Below are positions 34,885 to 41,966 of a DNA stretch of 64,000 nt, piece after piece. Both the position numbers and the translations under genes were made by a program. Source of the stretch: Taklimakanibacter lacteus (GTDB lineage: Bacteria; Pseudomonadota; Alphaproteobacteria; Rhizobiales; Aestuariivirgaceae); NCBI GenBank assembly GCA_003576695.1, contig QOZQ01000016.1, positions 1 through 64,000 of the forward strand, written 5' to 3'. Every line of letters starts with the position of its first letter. Within the stretch, counting starts at the first letter, position 1. The notes under the pieces are model-generated. The model saw only the letters and a list, made by a program, of their open reading frames with translations. It was not told the DNA's origin and searched no databases.

Positions 34885-34948
34885 CATGTCTCGGAAGCAA
34901 CTGTAACCCATGTCTCCGGAACGAGTTGTAACCTATGTCTTCGGAACA
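34885..34948 (+). repeat. Three tandem CATGTCTCCGGAACnnnnTGTAAC-type repeats, possible IS end remnant
   Basis: Units begin at 34885, 34908 and 34933, each of the form CATGTCTCCGGAA...TGTAAC with small changes, at a 23-25 base period. Short multiple repeats with this text resemble the transposase-binding ends of IS21-like elements in Rhizobiales, as far as I recall. No transposase gene is next to them, so this would be a leftover end. Confidence 0.45.
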
Positions 34949-34950
34949 GC

Positions 34951-34996
34951 CCTCCTTCGCTAGCTTCGGAGGACTCCCTGCTTCGCGTGAAGCAGG
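34951..34996 (+). repeat. Palindromic CCTCCTTCGC element (copy 1)
   Basis: CCTCCTTCGC...AGCTTCGGAGG followed by CTTCGCGTGAAGCAGGAT is a near copy of 36555-36607, where the element has duplicated its target. This copy is slightly shorter and diverged. Confidence 0.55.
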
Positions 34997-35050
34997 ATAC
35001 CAATCCGGCGAGGTGTCTGAGCGATGTGAGCATTCTTTGCCGAGCGAGAA

Positions 35051-35302
35051 CTAACGCCAGTTCCTCCTGATAAGACGTTTGAGGGCGATGGCCTTTCCGG
35101 AACCGGATTTGAAATAAATCTCAAGCTCTCGCGCGTGTTCTTCCGTCTCAACGGCGACATAAGATCTCAGCAAGACCGGTAAATGGGCCTTTGTTGAAAG
35201 AACGCGTCCTGCCTGGTGCGATGAAAGACGTCGCTTCAGGTCGTTAGTCGAGCCAACGTAGATATCGCGATTGTTCAACTGAAGAAAATAGACGTACCAC
35301 AC
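35051..35302 (-). CDS. GIY-YIG endonuclease-fold protein (UPF0213-like)
   Basis: An 83-residue single-domain GIY-YIG protein. It shows WYVYFLQL and IYVGSTNDLKRRLSSH, the variant of the GIY...YIG motif with the catalytic Tyr and Arg region, and the late Glu of ARELEIYFKSGSG. Small stand-alone members are common and poorly understood; some act on structured or damaged DNA. I choose GTG 35302 because the family begins with WYVY; an earlier GTG at 35347 would add 15 residues coded by palindromic repeat DNA. It lies directly beside the tRNA-Arg gene. Confidence 0.8.
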   Translation of the reverse strand: MWYVYFLQLNNRDIYVGSTNDLKRRLSSHQAGRVLSTKAHLPVLLRSYVAVETEEHARELEIYFKSGSGKAIALKRLIRRNWR

Positions 35303-35344
35303 CCTGCGCCAGTCTCCCTGCGCTGCTTCGCAGCTCCGGGAGAT

Positions 35345-35408
35345 CACCCTACGCCCCTCCGGCCTTAGGGTGGCAAAGCCACCCGAAGCCCCGGAGGGGC
35401 GTAGGGTG
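35345..35408. repeat. 18-bp perfect inverted repeat next to the tRNA 3' end
   Basis: CACCCTACGCCCCTCCGG (35345-35362) and CCGGAGGGGCGTAGGGTG (35391-35408) are exact inverted copies; between them GGGTGGC AAA GCCACCC forms an inner hairpin. In the tRNA's direction it lies just after the CCA end, so it may end tRNA transcription, although no T-run follows. Confidence 0.7.
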
Positions 35409-35483
35409 GCGACCCCGAGAGGATTCGAACCTCCGACCCCCAGATTAGGAATCTGGTGCTCTATCCTGCTGAGCTACGGGGTC
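35407..35483 (-). tRNA. tRNA-Arg (anticodon CCT)
   Basis: Read on the minus strand, the gene begins GACCCCG, pairs with CGGGGTC at the 3' end, and carries encoded CCA (35409-35407). The D-arm GCTCAGCAGGATAGAGC, the anticodon stem CCAGA/TCTGG around TTCCTAA (anticodon CCT) and the T-arm CGGAGGTTCGAATCCTC are all in place. It reads AGG arginine codons. Confidence 0.95.
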
Positions 35484-35546
35484 ACTTGGGGGCTGCTTAT
35501 ATAGGGTTCGCGCCGGGAACGGAACCCGCAAAAAGGGGTGGGTGCG

Positions 35547-36380
35547 TTACCTCGCCGGGCGCTGGCCGAAATCGCTGGTGCTTCTCTCGTAACGCTCGGT
35601 CCAGCTTTCCAAGGCGCCGCTCTCGACATGTTCCTGGCGATGGACCCATTGGGTGAGGGGGCGGGCAGGCTGGCTCAGGAAGTCCTGCAGGGCCTCGGCA
35701 CTTCCCGGTACGGACAGGATCTTGAGGGCCTTGAGCTTGGTGATTGCGTCGGCGACGCGGTCATAGCTTTCGCTGGTCTTGGCGATGTGCAGGACCGGCC
35801 AGACCATTTCCCGCCGCAAGGTCGCAAGGGCCTGGCGGGCCTGCGGCGTGTCGATATCGGCGAGCTCCCTTTCGGCCGAATCCGGGATCACCTCGAGCTT
35901 CAGCCGGTTCAGCGCAGATCGCAGGACGGGCGCGACAGAGGCGGTCCGGAATTCCTCCCACGCATTCCTCGCCTCGGGCGTGCCGATCGTGGTGAGGAGG
36001 TTTTCCAGCCAATGGCAATGGCCCGTGGCGCCGAGCTCGCGCAAAGCCGCGGCGACGATCGGCATGAGGGCGATGCCATGCCGGGGATGACTGAGAACCG
36101 TGACGAGATAGTGCTGGAGCTCATAGGTCGATTCATGGTCGAGGAATTCCGCAAGTGCCGCCGAAATGCGCGGATCGGCCGATTGCGCCAAGGCTTTCGC
36201 GGCCGCGATGGCCATTCCATTGGGCTGCTGGCGGCATTGGCGCACGACACTTGCGAGACAGGCGATGATCTCCTCGCTCATCGCCTGCCGGCCAAGCTCC
36301 CGGATCGCTTCCAGCCGCCGCGGATTGCCTGCGTCGGTGGCCGCACGAACCAGACGCTGCGTGGTCGTTGCAGCAAACAT
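35547..36380 (-). CDS. Hypothetical HEAT/armadillo-like helical protein
   Basis: I do not recognise the family by name. The 277-residue protein is almost all amphipathic helix, with repeated units of about 35-40 residues such as NPRRLEAIRELGRQAMSEEII, ADPRISAALAEFLDHEST and TPEARNAWEEFRTASVAPVL, which suggests a HEAT-type scaffold. There is no signal peptide or membrane segment and no catalytic motif. It is a single gene on the minus strand, upstream of the tRNA gene. Base composition is like its neighbours. Confidence 0.7.
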   Translation of the reverse strand: MFAATTTQRLVRAATDAGNPRRLEAIRELGRQAMSEEIIACLASVVRQCRQQPNGMAIAAAKALAQSADPRISAALAEFLDHESTYELQHYLVTVLSHPRHGIALMPIVAAALRELGATGHCHWLENLLTTIGTPEARNAWEEFRTASVAPVLRSALNRLKLEVIPDSAERELADIDTPQARQALATLRREMVWPVLHIAKTSESYDRVADAITKLKALKILSVPGSAEALQDFLSQPARPLTQWVHRQEHVESGALESWTERYERSTSDFGQRPAR

Positions 36381-36446
36381 GGGAGCGGTTGCCGTCCAAG
36401 TGAGTCGGCCGCTATTTTACCTTTAGTCAGGCTCCGGGACTAGAAG

Positions 36447-36475
36447 CGAAAAAAAGCGGCCCGGCGAACCGGGCC
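36447..36475 (-). terminator. Rho-independent terminator downstream of the fasciclin gene
   Basis: Read on the minus strand, GGCCCGG TTCG CCGGGCC (36475-36458) is followed by GCTTTTTTTCGC. It is a 7-base GC stem with a tetraloop and T-run, oriented to end transcription of the fasciclin gene at 36609. Confidence 0.85.
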
Positions 36476-36493
36476 CAAGGTCTCGGGGAAGCG

Positions 36494-36526
36494 CATCCCG
36501 GCGAAGTGGGGTCACTTCGCCGAAAT
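36494..36526. repeat. CCCGGCGAAGTG/CACTTCGCCG palindrome (copy 1)
   Basis: CATCCCGGCGAAGTGG, GGT and CACTTCGCCG form a 10-base stem. A near-identical copy with the same leading CATCCCGGCGAAGTGG lies at 42282-42313 upstream of carD. Confidence 0.65.
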
Positions 36527-36538
36527 GTTTTGGCGAAT

Positions 36539-36623
36539 TCTACATTTTCGGCAGCCCTCCTTCGCTGAAGCTTCGGAGGGTCAAGCGCCTCGCGTGAAGG
36601 AGGATGCTCTACATTTTGGGCAG
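36539..36623. repeat. Palindromic element (copy 2) with 16-bp target duplication of the fasciclin gene end
   Basis: TCTACATTTTCGGCAG (36539-36554) and TCTACATTTTGGGCAG (36608-36623) are direct repeats differing at one base. They enclose a 53-base palindromic element (36555-36607) of the CCTCCTTCGC family. The right copy is the true 3' end of the fasciclin gene (Leu-Pro-Lys-Met-stop). This is the structure left by an insertion with target duplication. Confidence 0.7.
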
Positions 36624-37163
36624 CAGGACCTTGTCGATCACGTGGATCACGCCGTTCGACTGGTCGACATCCGCGATGGTGACATTGGCGATCGTGCCGT
36701 TCTCGTCCTTGAGCATCACCTTGTCGCCCTCATACATGGCCGTCCAGGTGCAGCCCCCCGCCGTCTTGACCGGGTGCATGCCCTTGTCGTCGTCGACCAT
36801 CTTCCTGACGTCCTTGGCGAAGGCTTCCGCTCCCACCACATGGCAGGTCAGGATCTTGACCAGCATGTCCTTGTTCTCGGGCTTGAGCAGGTTTTCGACC
36901 GTGCCGGCGGGGAGTGCCGCGAAGGCTTCGTTGGTGGGCGCGAAGACGGTGAAGGGGCCTTTGCCCTGCAAGGTCTCGACAAGGCCCGCCGCCTTGACGG
37001 CCGCGACCAGCGTCGTGTGATCCTTGGAATTGACGGCATTCTCGATGATGTTCTTTTCGGGGAACATCTCGCCGCCGCCGACCATCGGATTGGCCGCAAA
37101 GGCCAGACCTGCGGCGCCAATCGACATCGTCATCGCCAGAACCGCGCTGTGGAACTTGTTCAT
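36609..37163 (-). CDS. Secreted fasciclin-domain protein
   Basis: Periplasmic or secreted FAS1-domain protein, 184 residues from ATG 37163, which has GAGGA upstream; the longer frame to 37370 runs into the duplicated clpS fragment and is rejected. Residues 1-23 (MNKFHSAVLAMTMSIGAAGLAFA) are a signal peptide. The FAS1 domain follows with FTVFAPTNEAFAALPAGTVENLL and the H-box-like region, ending NGVIHVIDKVLLPK. FAS1 domains mediate adhesion or matrix contacts. A terminator follows at 36447. The gene end was duplicated by a repeat insertion but remains intact. Confidence 0.92.
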   Translation of the reverse strand: MNKFHSAVLAMTMSIGAAGLAFAANPMVGGGEMFPEKNIIENAVNSKDHTTLVAAVKAAGLVETLQGKGPFTVFAPTNEAFAALPAGTVENLLKPENKDMLVKILTCHVVGAEAFAKDVRKMVDDDKGMHPVKTAGGCTWTAMYEGDKVMLKDENGTIANVTIADVDQSNGVIHVIDKVLLPKM

Positions 37164-37245
37164 CGGTTTTCCTCGCTCATGGGTTATGCATGTGGATGCA
37201 CAGGGAGTTACGAGGCTTGGCCGATATCGGACGCACCGGGGAACG

Positions 37246-37430
37246 TCACAATGAATTGAGGACGCGCGGTGAAACCAAAAAGCGCGTCGGCGAGTACGGC
37301 GGAGCGCAAACAAGCCTGCGCGGCCGTCCGCAAAAGCTGCGCTATTCTCCGGCTCGGTCGTAAAGAACAACGGATAGCCCTGGCTCCTGCCGAGTTCGGT
37401 CGCCTCCTTCGCCTTGGTGTCGACGACCGG
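37246..37430 (-). repeat. Duplicated clpS 3' region, left copy beside the R-M system
   Basis: Bases 37348-37427 match 40615-40694 inside clpS at 76 of 80 positions and encode the ClpS end (DTKAKEATELGRSQGYPLFFTTEP) on the minus strand. Beyond the stop position, a hairpin GACGCGC/GCGCGTC (37261-37288), around GGTGAAACCAAAAA, corresponds to AGAGCGC/GCGCTCT at 40567-40594. Downstream similarity is looser, and this copy has an extra stretch of roughly 45 bases. The two copies bracket the restriction-modification genes. Confidence 0.85.
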
Positions 37431-37461
37431 ACTGTCTCGCCTTCATTCCATACCGGGTCGA

Positions 37462-38541
37462 TCAACCCCAGTCGGAAAGCTTCCTGGCTACCTTCGGCTG
37501 GCCTTCGTGCAGACGGATGAGATGATCGGATTCCGATGCGAACCACACAAATGAACCCCATGCAAGCGAATCAACGGTTTTCTTGAACGCCGCGTCGCTT
37601 CGGTCGAGATATGCTGTCGCAAACACAACATGATTGAGTGGGAAGCCTGCGCCTTCCGCGATCTGGGCAAGAGTCTGCTTGCGCTCGCTTGTCATCGGGC
37701 CGTCGGTAGCGACAACCTCCACAAAAACCAGGAGTGGATGCTCAGGGCCGAGATCAGCGAGGACAATGTCGGGGAGGCTCTTTTCGGCTTTGATTTGCAG
37801 GCCGATCGATTTCGCCAAGTCGTCGTCCCGGCTCACAACCTTGTTCTTGCTTTCACTGAGAAACACCACTCCCGGCAACTGGAGAAATCGAGGGGCAAAG
37901 ACTTCAATGACCGCTTTTGAGATGATGGAACTTGGCCCGGGAGCCAACCGGCGTGTCTCGCCGCTTGGAAACTTTACCAGTATGTGCTCGCCACCGGCGA
38001 CGGCGCCCTTGCGGACCATGGTGATGCGAGCGAGTGCGCCCGCGGTCAGATTTTCCCCCTGCCAACGAACGATCGTCTCGTCGAGCAGCTTGCCGGCAAG
38101 TTGCGGGTCGAACAACGCGGCGAAGCTCCTCTTGAGCGCGTAGCGCGGCGCAGGCGATGTTGTCGCAAGTCCTTCGCGCTCGACGACGACGCCGTTCGCA
38201 ACCAGACCGGCGCGGATCGTATCGTCCCGGATAGACTCGCGTGTATTGACCGCATACCAGCGGCTTCGAATTTCACCCTTGCTGCTCGTCAGAGACTTGC
38301 CTGTCCAGGCAAGACGTTGACTATCGCTGACCCGTTCGGCCTGTTTGTCGGTCATGCGCGTAACCTGGTCGGGACGTAGCCAAGTTCCGCCACCCTCGAC
38401 AGCGCCAATATAAAGCATGACAAAGACTGTCCGTGCCGCGATTTCCCATGTGCAGTTCGCACGATTGGGGCTGCCTTCGGGAAAGATCATTTGCAGCCGC
38501 TTGTGAAGCTCCGGCAAGGCCGGCAGGGCAGGCAGCGTCAT
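37462..38541 (-). CDS. BsuBI/PstI-family type II restriction endonuclease
   Basis: Restriction endonuclease, 359 residues from ATG 38541, which shares its A with the TGA of the methylase gene; an earlier in-frame start at 38571 would overlap the methylase by 31 bases. The C-terminal half has the BsuBI/PstI catalytic region, with LPDIVLADLGPEHPLLVFVEVVATDGPMT followed by HVVFATAYLDRSDAAF. The N-terminal half is the helical BsuBI_PstI_RE N domain. PstI and BsuBI cut CTGCAG, but the site recognised here is not proven. The gene's GC content is visibly lower than its neighbours', and it ends only 32 bases from the duplicated clpS segment. Confidence 0.88.
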   Translation of the reverse strand: MTLPALPALPELHKRLQMIFPEGSPNRANCTWEIAARTVFVMLYIGAVEGGGTWLRPDQVTRMTDKQAERVSDSQRLAWTGKSLTSSKGEIRSRWYAVNTRESIRDDTIRAGLVANGVVVEREGLATTSPAPRYALKRSFAALFDPQLAGKLLDETIVRWQGENLTAGALARITMVRKGAVAGGEHILVKFPSGETRRLAPGPSSIISKAVIEVFAPRFLQLPGVVFLSESKNKVVSRDDDLAKSIGLQIKAEKSLPDIVLADLGPEHPLLVFVEVVATDGPMTSERKQTLAQIAEGAGFPLNHVVFATAYLDRSDAAFKKTVDSLAWGSFVWFASESDHLIRLHEGQPKVARKLSDWG

Positions 38542-40370
38542 CAGCCAGCCTTCCCGCCATAGAGTCGCCACGCTGCCAGCTCGACCGCCGTCCTGTCTTT
38601 CCGCCGTTCGACGAGCGCTTCAATCGCCGCCATATCCTGCGGCGAAGGCAAGGGGAGCGCCTCCAGTTCATAAGCCGAGACAGCGACGCTGCCATTGATG
38701 CAACGGAATAACTCGTCGACAACGGCGGTGTTCAGCAGCGCAGAGAGCGCGCGCCGTGACACAAGTGGCGGTGTTTCGTCTATTGGCCGGATCATATTGA
38801 GGTGATTCTCGACAACTACGGCACCGTGGCTCGCAACGAACGAAGACGGCATTTCCGCTGCTATGAGCCGTCGCGTCTGTTCCTTCGCCGTGGTGCGCTG
38901 CAACAACACGCAAGGGAAGTTGGTCAGGACCCAGGTTTCGGAAGGCAGCGGTTCAAAGTATGGCATGTGGTTTCGCTTGTGGGCGCGAAACTCGAACGTA
39001 CCGTCGGGGCGCACGGATTCTGCCCAGATCAACGGATAACGTTGCCTTGCCGGCCGGGACTTCAAGCCTGATTTGTGCCGATTCCACACCAGCGGTCCGG
39101 TGCTGACCCTATAACCGTAATCCACCAGTCGATGGGGCATACGCTGGGCATTGCGGACCAGTTTGTCATGTGTCCTTGTACGCGGCACCAGCCAAGCCTC
39201 TTCCGGCCTTGCCGGCAAGGCGAACGATCCGGCAGAAGTCACAGTGACTCGACCCTTGGCGGGCTGGGAAATGAAGTTGACCTGTCCGATACGGGCTTTG
39301 CCGTCCCGGCGGTATACGGCAAGCAGTGTCTCTTGCAGTACGTCGGCAAAAACGCCCTTGCGTTCAGGAATGAAATCGATGCTTGCCGGCGGAGCTTCGC
39401 GCCCAAGCAGGCCGCGCAGCGACTTGAAATACTCACCGGAGAGGAAGCTTGTGGGCGTTACATAAGCGATTACACCGCCTGGTCGGGTGAATCTCAATGC
39501 AAGGTCGGTGAACAAGCCATACAGGTTCGCATGTCCATATAGGCTGCGGCGGTATTTTTCCCGCTTGTCCGGCGAAAGCGTGGTGCGACCATAGGGCGGA
39601 TTGCCGATGACCAGATCGAAACCATCATCGTGACAGTTACGTTCAAGGGTGTCGCACACTTCCACGATGTCCGGAAGTTGTGTATCGGCGGCCCGGCAGA
39701 AATCATAAAGCGCGTTCTCGAGGAAAACGCGAGACATCCACGCAGCGAAAGGATCAAGCTCAAATCCGCGAAGACGATGGAGGATGTTCTTGAGAGCTAT
39801 TTTCGGACTGCAGTCGTCAAGGCTGCGCAGCATGCGTAGCGCGACTGGGGTGAGAAATGCTCCTCCGCCGCATGCCGGATCGAGGACACGGGCCGTACGC
39901 CAGTCAATGCCGGCGGCGGAAGCCAAATCCAGCAAGCGCTCGCAAAGTACGGGTGGTGTATAATAGGCTCCGAGTCCGGCTCTGTCCTTCTCCGGCATGC
40001 TTGTCGTGTACAGTACACCAAGCCAGTAGTTGGCTTCCATCACGTCGAGCGTCGCGGCCGCCGTGCCTATGTTGTCTGCCAGAGCGCTGTCGGCGGGCGA
40101 CAGTTGCGCCATCGAAATTATCTTCGGCAGATCCGGCACCGTCCATCGTTCCGCACCCGTCTTCGGCGCTGCTTTCAGATAGGCTTTGATGGCGGCGAAA
40201 GCCATCGCGCGCGCGAATCCAAGGCGGTCATCCTTGCTCTCCGCCGCGATAGCCAATGAACGCGCGGTCTCCAGTCCTTCGTTCATTGCGATGACTGCCG
40301 GCAATGCCGTCATGTCTGTCGCGGCCGGTATGGCCGTGGTCTGCTGCTTTTTCTGGATTGGCTGCGCCAT
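38541..40370 (-). CDS. N6-adenine DNA methyltransferase of the R-M system
   Basis: Modification enzyme that protects host DNA from the adjacent nuclease. The protein is 609 residues from ATG 40370 (MAQPIQKK); an earlier start at 40418 would add 16 residues and has a weaker case. The SAM motif I is DPACGGG (about 164-170) and the catalytic motif IV is NPPY (257-260), the order of gamma-type or Eco57I-like N6A enzymes. The C-terminal half is probably target recognition. It is co-transcribed with the nuclease gene by a one-base stop-start overlap. No control (C) gene is seen. Confidence 0.9.
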   Translation of the reverse strand: MAQPIQKKQQTTAIPAATDMTALPAVIAMNEGLETARSLAIAAESKDDRLGFARAMAFAAIKAYLKAAPKTGAERWTVPDLPKIISMAQLSPADSALADNIGTAAATLDVMEANYWLGVLYTTSMPEKDRAGLGAYYTPPVLCERLLDLASAAGIDWRTARVLDPACGGGAFLTPVALRMLRSLDDCSPKIALKNILHRLRGFELDPFAAWMSRVFLENALYDFCRAADTQLPDIVEVCDTLERNCHDDGFDLVIGNPPYGRTTLSPDKREKYRRSLYGHANLYGLFTDLALRFTRPGGVIAYVTPTSFLSGEYFKSLRGLLGREAPPASIDFIPERKGVFADVLQETLLAVYRRDGKARIGQVNFISQPAKGRVTVTSAGSFALPARPEEAWLVPRTRTHDKLVRNAQRMPHRLVDYGYRVSTGPLVWNRHKSGLKSRPARQRYPLIWAESVRPDGTFEFRAHKRNHMPYFEPLPSETWVLTNFPCVLLQRTTAKEQTRRLIAAEMPSSFVASHGAVVVENHLNMIRPIDETPPLVSRRALSALLNTAVVDELFRCINGSVAVSAYELEALPLPSPQDMAAIEALVERRKDRTAVELAAWRLYGGKAG

Positions 40371-40553
40371 TTTCCGTTCTGCATTCTGCCAAGCTGGTCT
40401 GGAACAAATTAGGAACACAATAGGCCAAGTCCTAATCCCTTACTAGCCCAGAGCCGAGGATACTATGCTCGTCCGATTCGGTGGAGATTGGCCATCCTGG
40501 CCTTTTTTGTGCATGACGGTGGAGGCCAGCGTCCTGCTCGCGCCAGGCAGGCG

Positions 40554-40697
40554 TAATAATGAGCTGAGAGCGCGGTGCAACCAAACGGCGCTCTGCGGAG
40601 TAGCGGCCTACTCTTCCGGCTCGGTCGTGAAGAACAGCGGATAGCCCTGGCTCCTGCCGAGCTCGGTCGCCTCCTTCGCCTTGGTGTCGGCGACGTC
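40554..40697 (-). repeat. Duplicated clpS 3' region, right copy (within the intact gene)
   Basis: Partner of 37246-37430. It covers the last codons of clpS and the hairpin AGAGCGC/GCGCTCT (40567-40594) downstream of the stop. Compared with the left copy, the first three stem positions differ on both arms so that pairing is kept. Confidence 0.8.
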
Positions 40698-40916
40698 CCT
40701 GGTGAACACGGCGATGACGCAGGCGCCCTTCTGATGGGCCGTCATCATCACGCTATAGGCGCGCGCCTGGTTCATGCGGAACACGGCCTTGAGCACCGTC
40801 ACGACGAAATCGCGCGGCGTGAAATCGTCGTTGAGCAGGATCACTTTCCAAAGCTTCGGACGCTCGACCTTCGCCCTGGTCCTGGTGCGCGGCTTGACGG
40901 TGGTTTGCTGGCTCAT
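40608..40916 (-). CDS. clpS: ATP-dependent Clp protease adaptor ClpS
   Basis: Cytoplasmic adaptor that delivers N-degron proteins to ClpAP. It is 102 residues from ATG 40916; the frame is open to 40994, but the MSQQ start follows AGG at the right distance and matches the family. Core motifs are WKVILLNDDFTPRDFVV, the alpha1/beta1 substrate pocket, and AHQKGACVIAVFTRDVADTK. clpA, which usually follows clpS in this order, is absent; the R-M system sits there. The last 27 codons are the part duplicated at 37348. Confidence 0.94.
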   Translation of the reverse strand: MSQQTTVKPRTRTRAKVERPKLWKVILLNDDFTPRDFVVTVLKAVFRMNQARAYSVMMTAHQKGACVIAVFTRDVADTKAKEATELGRSQGYPLFFTTEPEE

Positions 40917-40980
40917 GATGACCTGCCAGGGTTCGGCGAATTCTACCGCGGATGGGGCGCCGGGACCACCATGCGCAAAC

Positions 40981-41007
40981 AAAAAGCCCGGCACGAGGCC
41001 GGGCTTT
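40981..41007 (-). terminator. Rho-independent terminator of carD
   Basis: On the minus strand AAAGCCCGGC CTCGT GCCGGGCTTTTTG forms a 7-base GC core (40986-40992 with 40998-41004) extended by A-T pairs and followed by a T-run. It lies 30 bases after the carD stop. Confidence 0.9.
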
Positions 41008-41036
41008 CACAGGTGCTGCAGAGAAACTTTAAAGTC

Positions 41037-41966
41037 TTATGCGGCTTCATCCGCCGGCACGGCGTCATCCGCCTTGATGTTGCGGTGCGCGTTCTTGGCG
41101 AGGAAGGCTTCGATCTCCTTGATCGCCATGTCGTCGTCGATCTTCTTGACCGCGGCGATCTCGCGCGCCATGCGCTCGAGCGCCTGCTCGAAGAGCTGAC
41201 GTTCGGAATAGGACTGCTCGGGCTGACGTTCGGAGCGGTAGAGGTCGCGCACGACCTCGGCCACCGCGATCAGGTCGCCGGAATTGATCTTCGCTTCATA
41301 TTCCTGGGCGCGCCTGGACCACATGGTACGCTTGATGCGGGCGCGGCCCTTCAGCACCTTCATGGCATGATCGATGAGCGGCTTGTCGGCGAGCTTGCGC
41401 ATGCCCTTCGCTTCCGATTTGGAGGTCGGCACCTTGAGGCGCAGCTTCTCCTTCTCGAAATCGACGATATAGAGCTCAAGCTTGATGCCGGCGATCTCCT
41501 GCTCCTCGATCTGGACGACGCGGCCGACGCCATGCGCCGGATAGACGATCAGCTCATTGACCTTGAACAGGAGCTTCTTGGCGGCAGGCGTCGCCACCAC
41601 CGGCTTGTCGGCCATGTTGGTGATGGGCTGCGGCACGACCGGACGGGCGGCCTGGGGCGCCGGCTGGGCCGGGGCAGGCTTGTGCACCTGATGGGCCTGC
41701 GGCTTCACCGGATGAGCCGGCTTGTGGGCCTGGGCCTGATGCGGAGCCGCATGGGGCTTCGCACCCTGGGCGGGCTTGTGGACCGGCTTGGCGGCGGGTT
41801 TCGCCGTGGCCTTGGCCGCATGGGCGGCGGGCTTTGCGACTTTCTTGGGGGCGGCAACAGTCTTGGCCTTCACGGCCGGCTTTTTCTTGGCAGTGGTTTT
41901 CACGATCTTCTTCTTCGCTGCAGGTTTATGGGACTTGGCTTTGGCCTTGGTCTTCGATTTGGTCAT
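41037..41966 (-). CDS. CarD-family transcription regulator with long basic N-terminal extension
   Basis: RNA-polymerase-binding regulator, 309 residues. The CarD/CdnL domain starts near residue 131 (LLFKVNELIVYPAHGVGRVVQIEEQEIAG) and continues to about 295, with the C-terminal DNA-binding helices (TMWSRRAQEYEAKINSGDLIAVAEVVRDLYR). The first 130 residues are Lys, Ala, Pro and His rich and resemble histone H1 tails, with repeats of AKPAAK, KPAH and KPAQ types. This tail roughly doubles the protein and may bind DNA non-specifically. It follows fdxA in the conserved helicase-S4-FdxA-CarD order and has its own terminator at 40981. Confidence 0.92.
   Translation of the reverse strand: MTKSKTKAKAKSHKPAAKKKIVKTTAKKKPAVKAKTVAAPKKVAKPAAHAAKATAKPAAKPVHKPAQGAKPHAAPHQAQAHKPAHPVKPQAHQVHKPAPAQPAPQAARPVVPQPITNMADKPVVATPAAKKLLFKVNELIVYPAHGVGRVVQIEEQEIAGIKLELYIVDFEKEKLRLKVPTSKSEAKGMRKLADKPLIDHAMKVLKGRARIKRTMWSRRAQEYEAKINSGDLIAVAEVVRDLYRSERQPEQSYSERQLFEQALERMAREIAAVKKIDDDMAIKEIEAFLAKNAHRNIKADDAVPADEAA

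Larger units (their letters stand above)
34716..35050. other. Gene-free stretch holding repeat fragments
   Basis: No gene is supported. The left part (34716-34884) shows nothing clear beyond the LAL regulator's upstream region. The right part holds an IS-end-like triple repeat (34885-34948) and a palindromic unit (34951-34996). The stretch looks like a place where mobile DNA has come and gone. Confidence 0.6.

Noticed and set aside
34885-34948. CRISPR array
   Set aside because: Only three short imperfect units without regular unique spacers, and no cas gene in the window.
34885-35483. Genomic island integrated at tRNA-Arg
   Set aside because: No integrase gene and no repeated tRNA 3' end were found within the window.
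36609-37370. Longer form of the fasciclin gene starting at 37370
   Set aside because: The added part is the duplicated clpS tail; the signal peptide and ribosome site fix the start at 37163.
37462-38541. Inference that the nuclease cuts CTGCAG because the window avoids that site
   Set aside because: CTGCAG occurs many times in the window, for example near 1073, 9390 and 14744, so there is no avoidance to argue from; the site is not determined.
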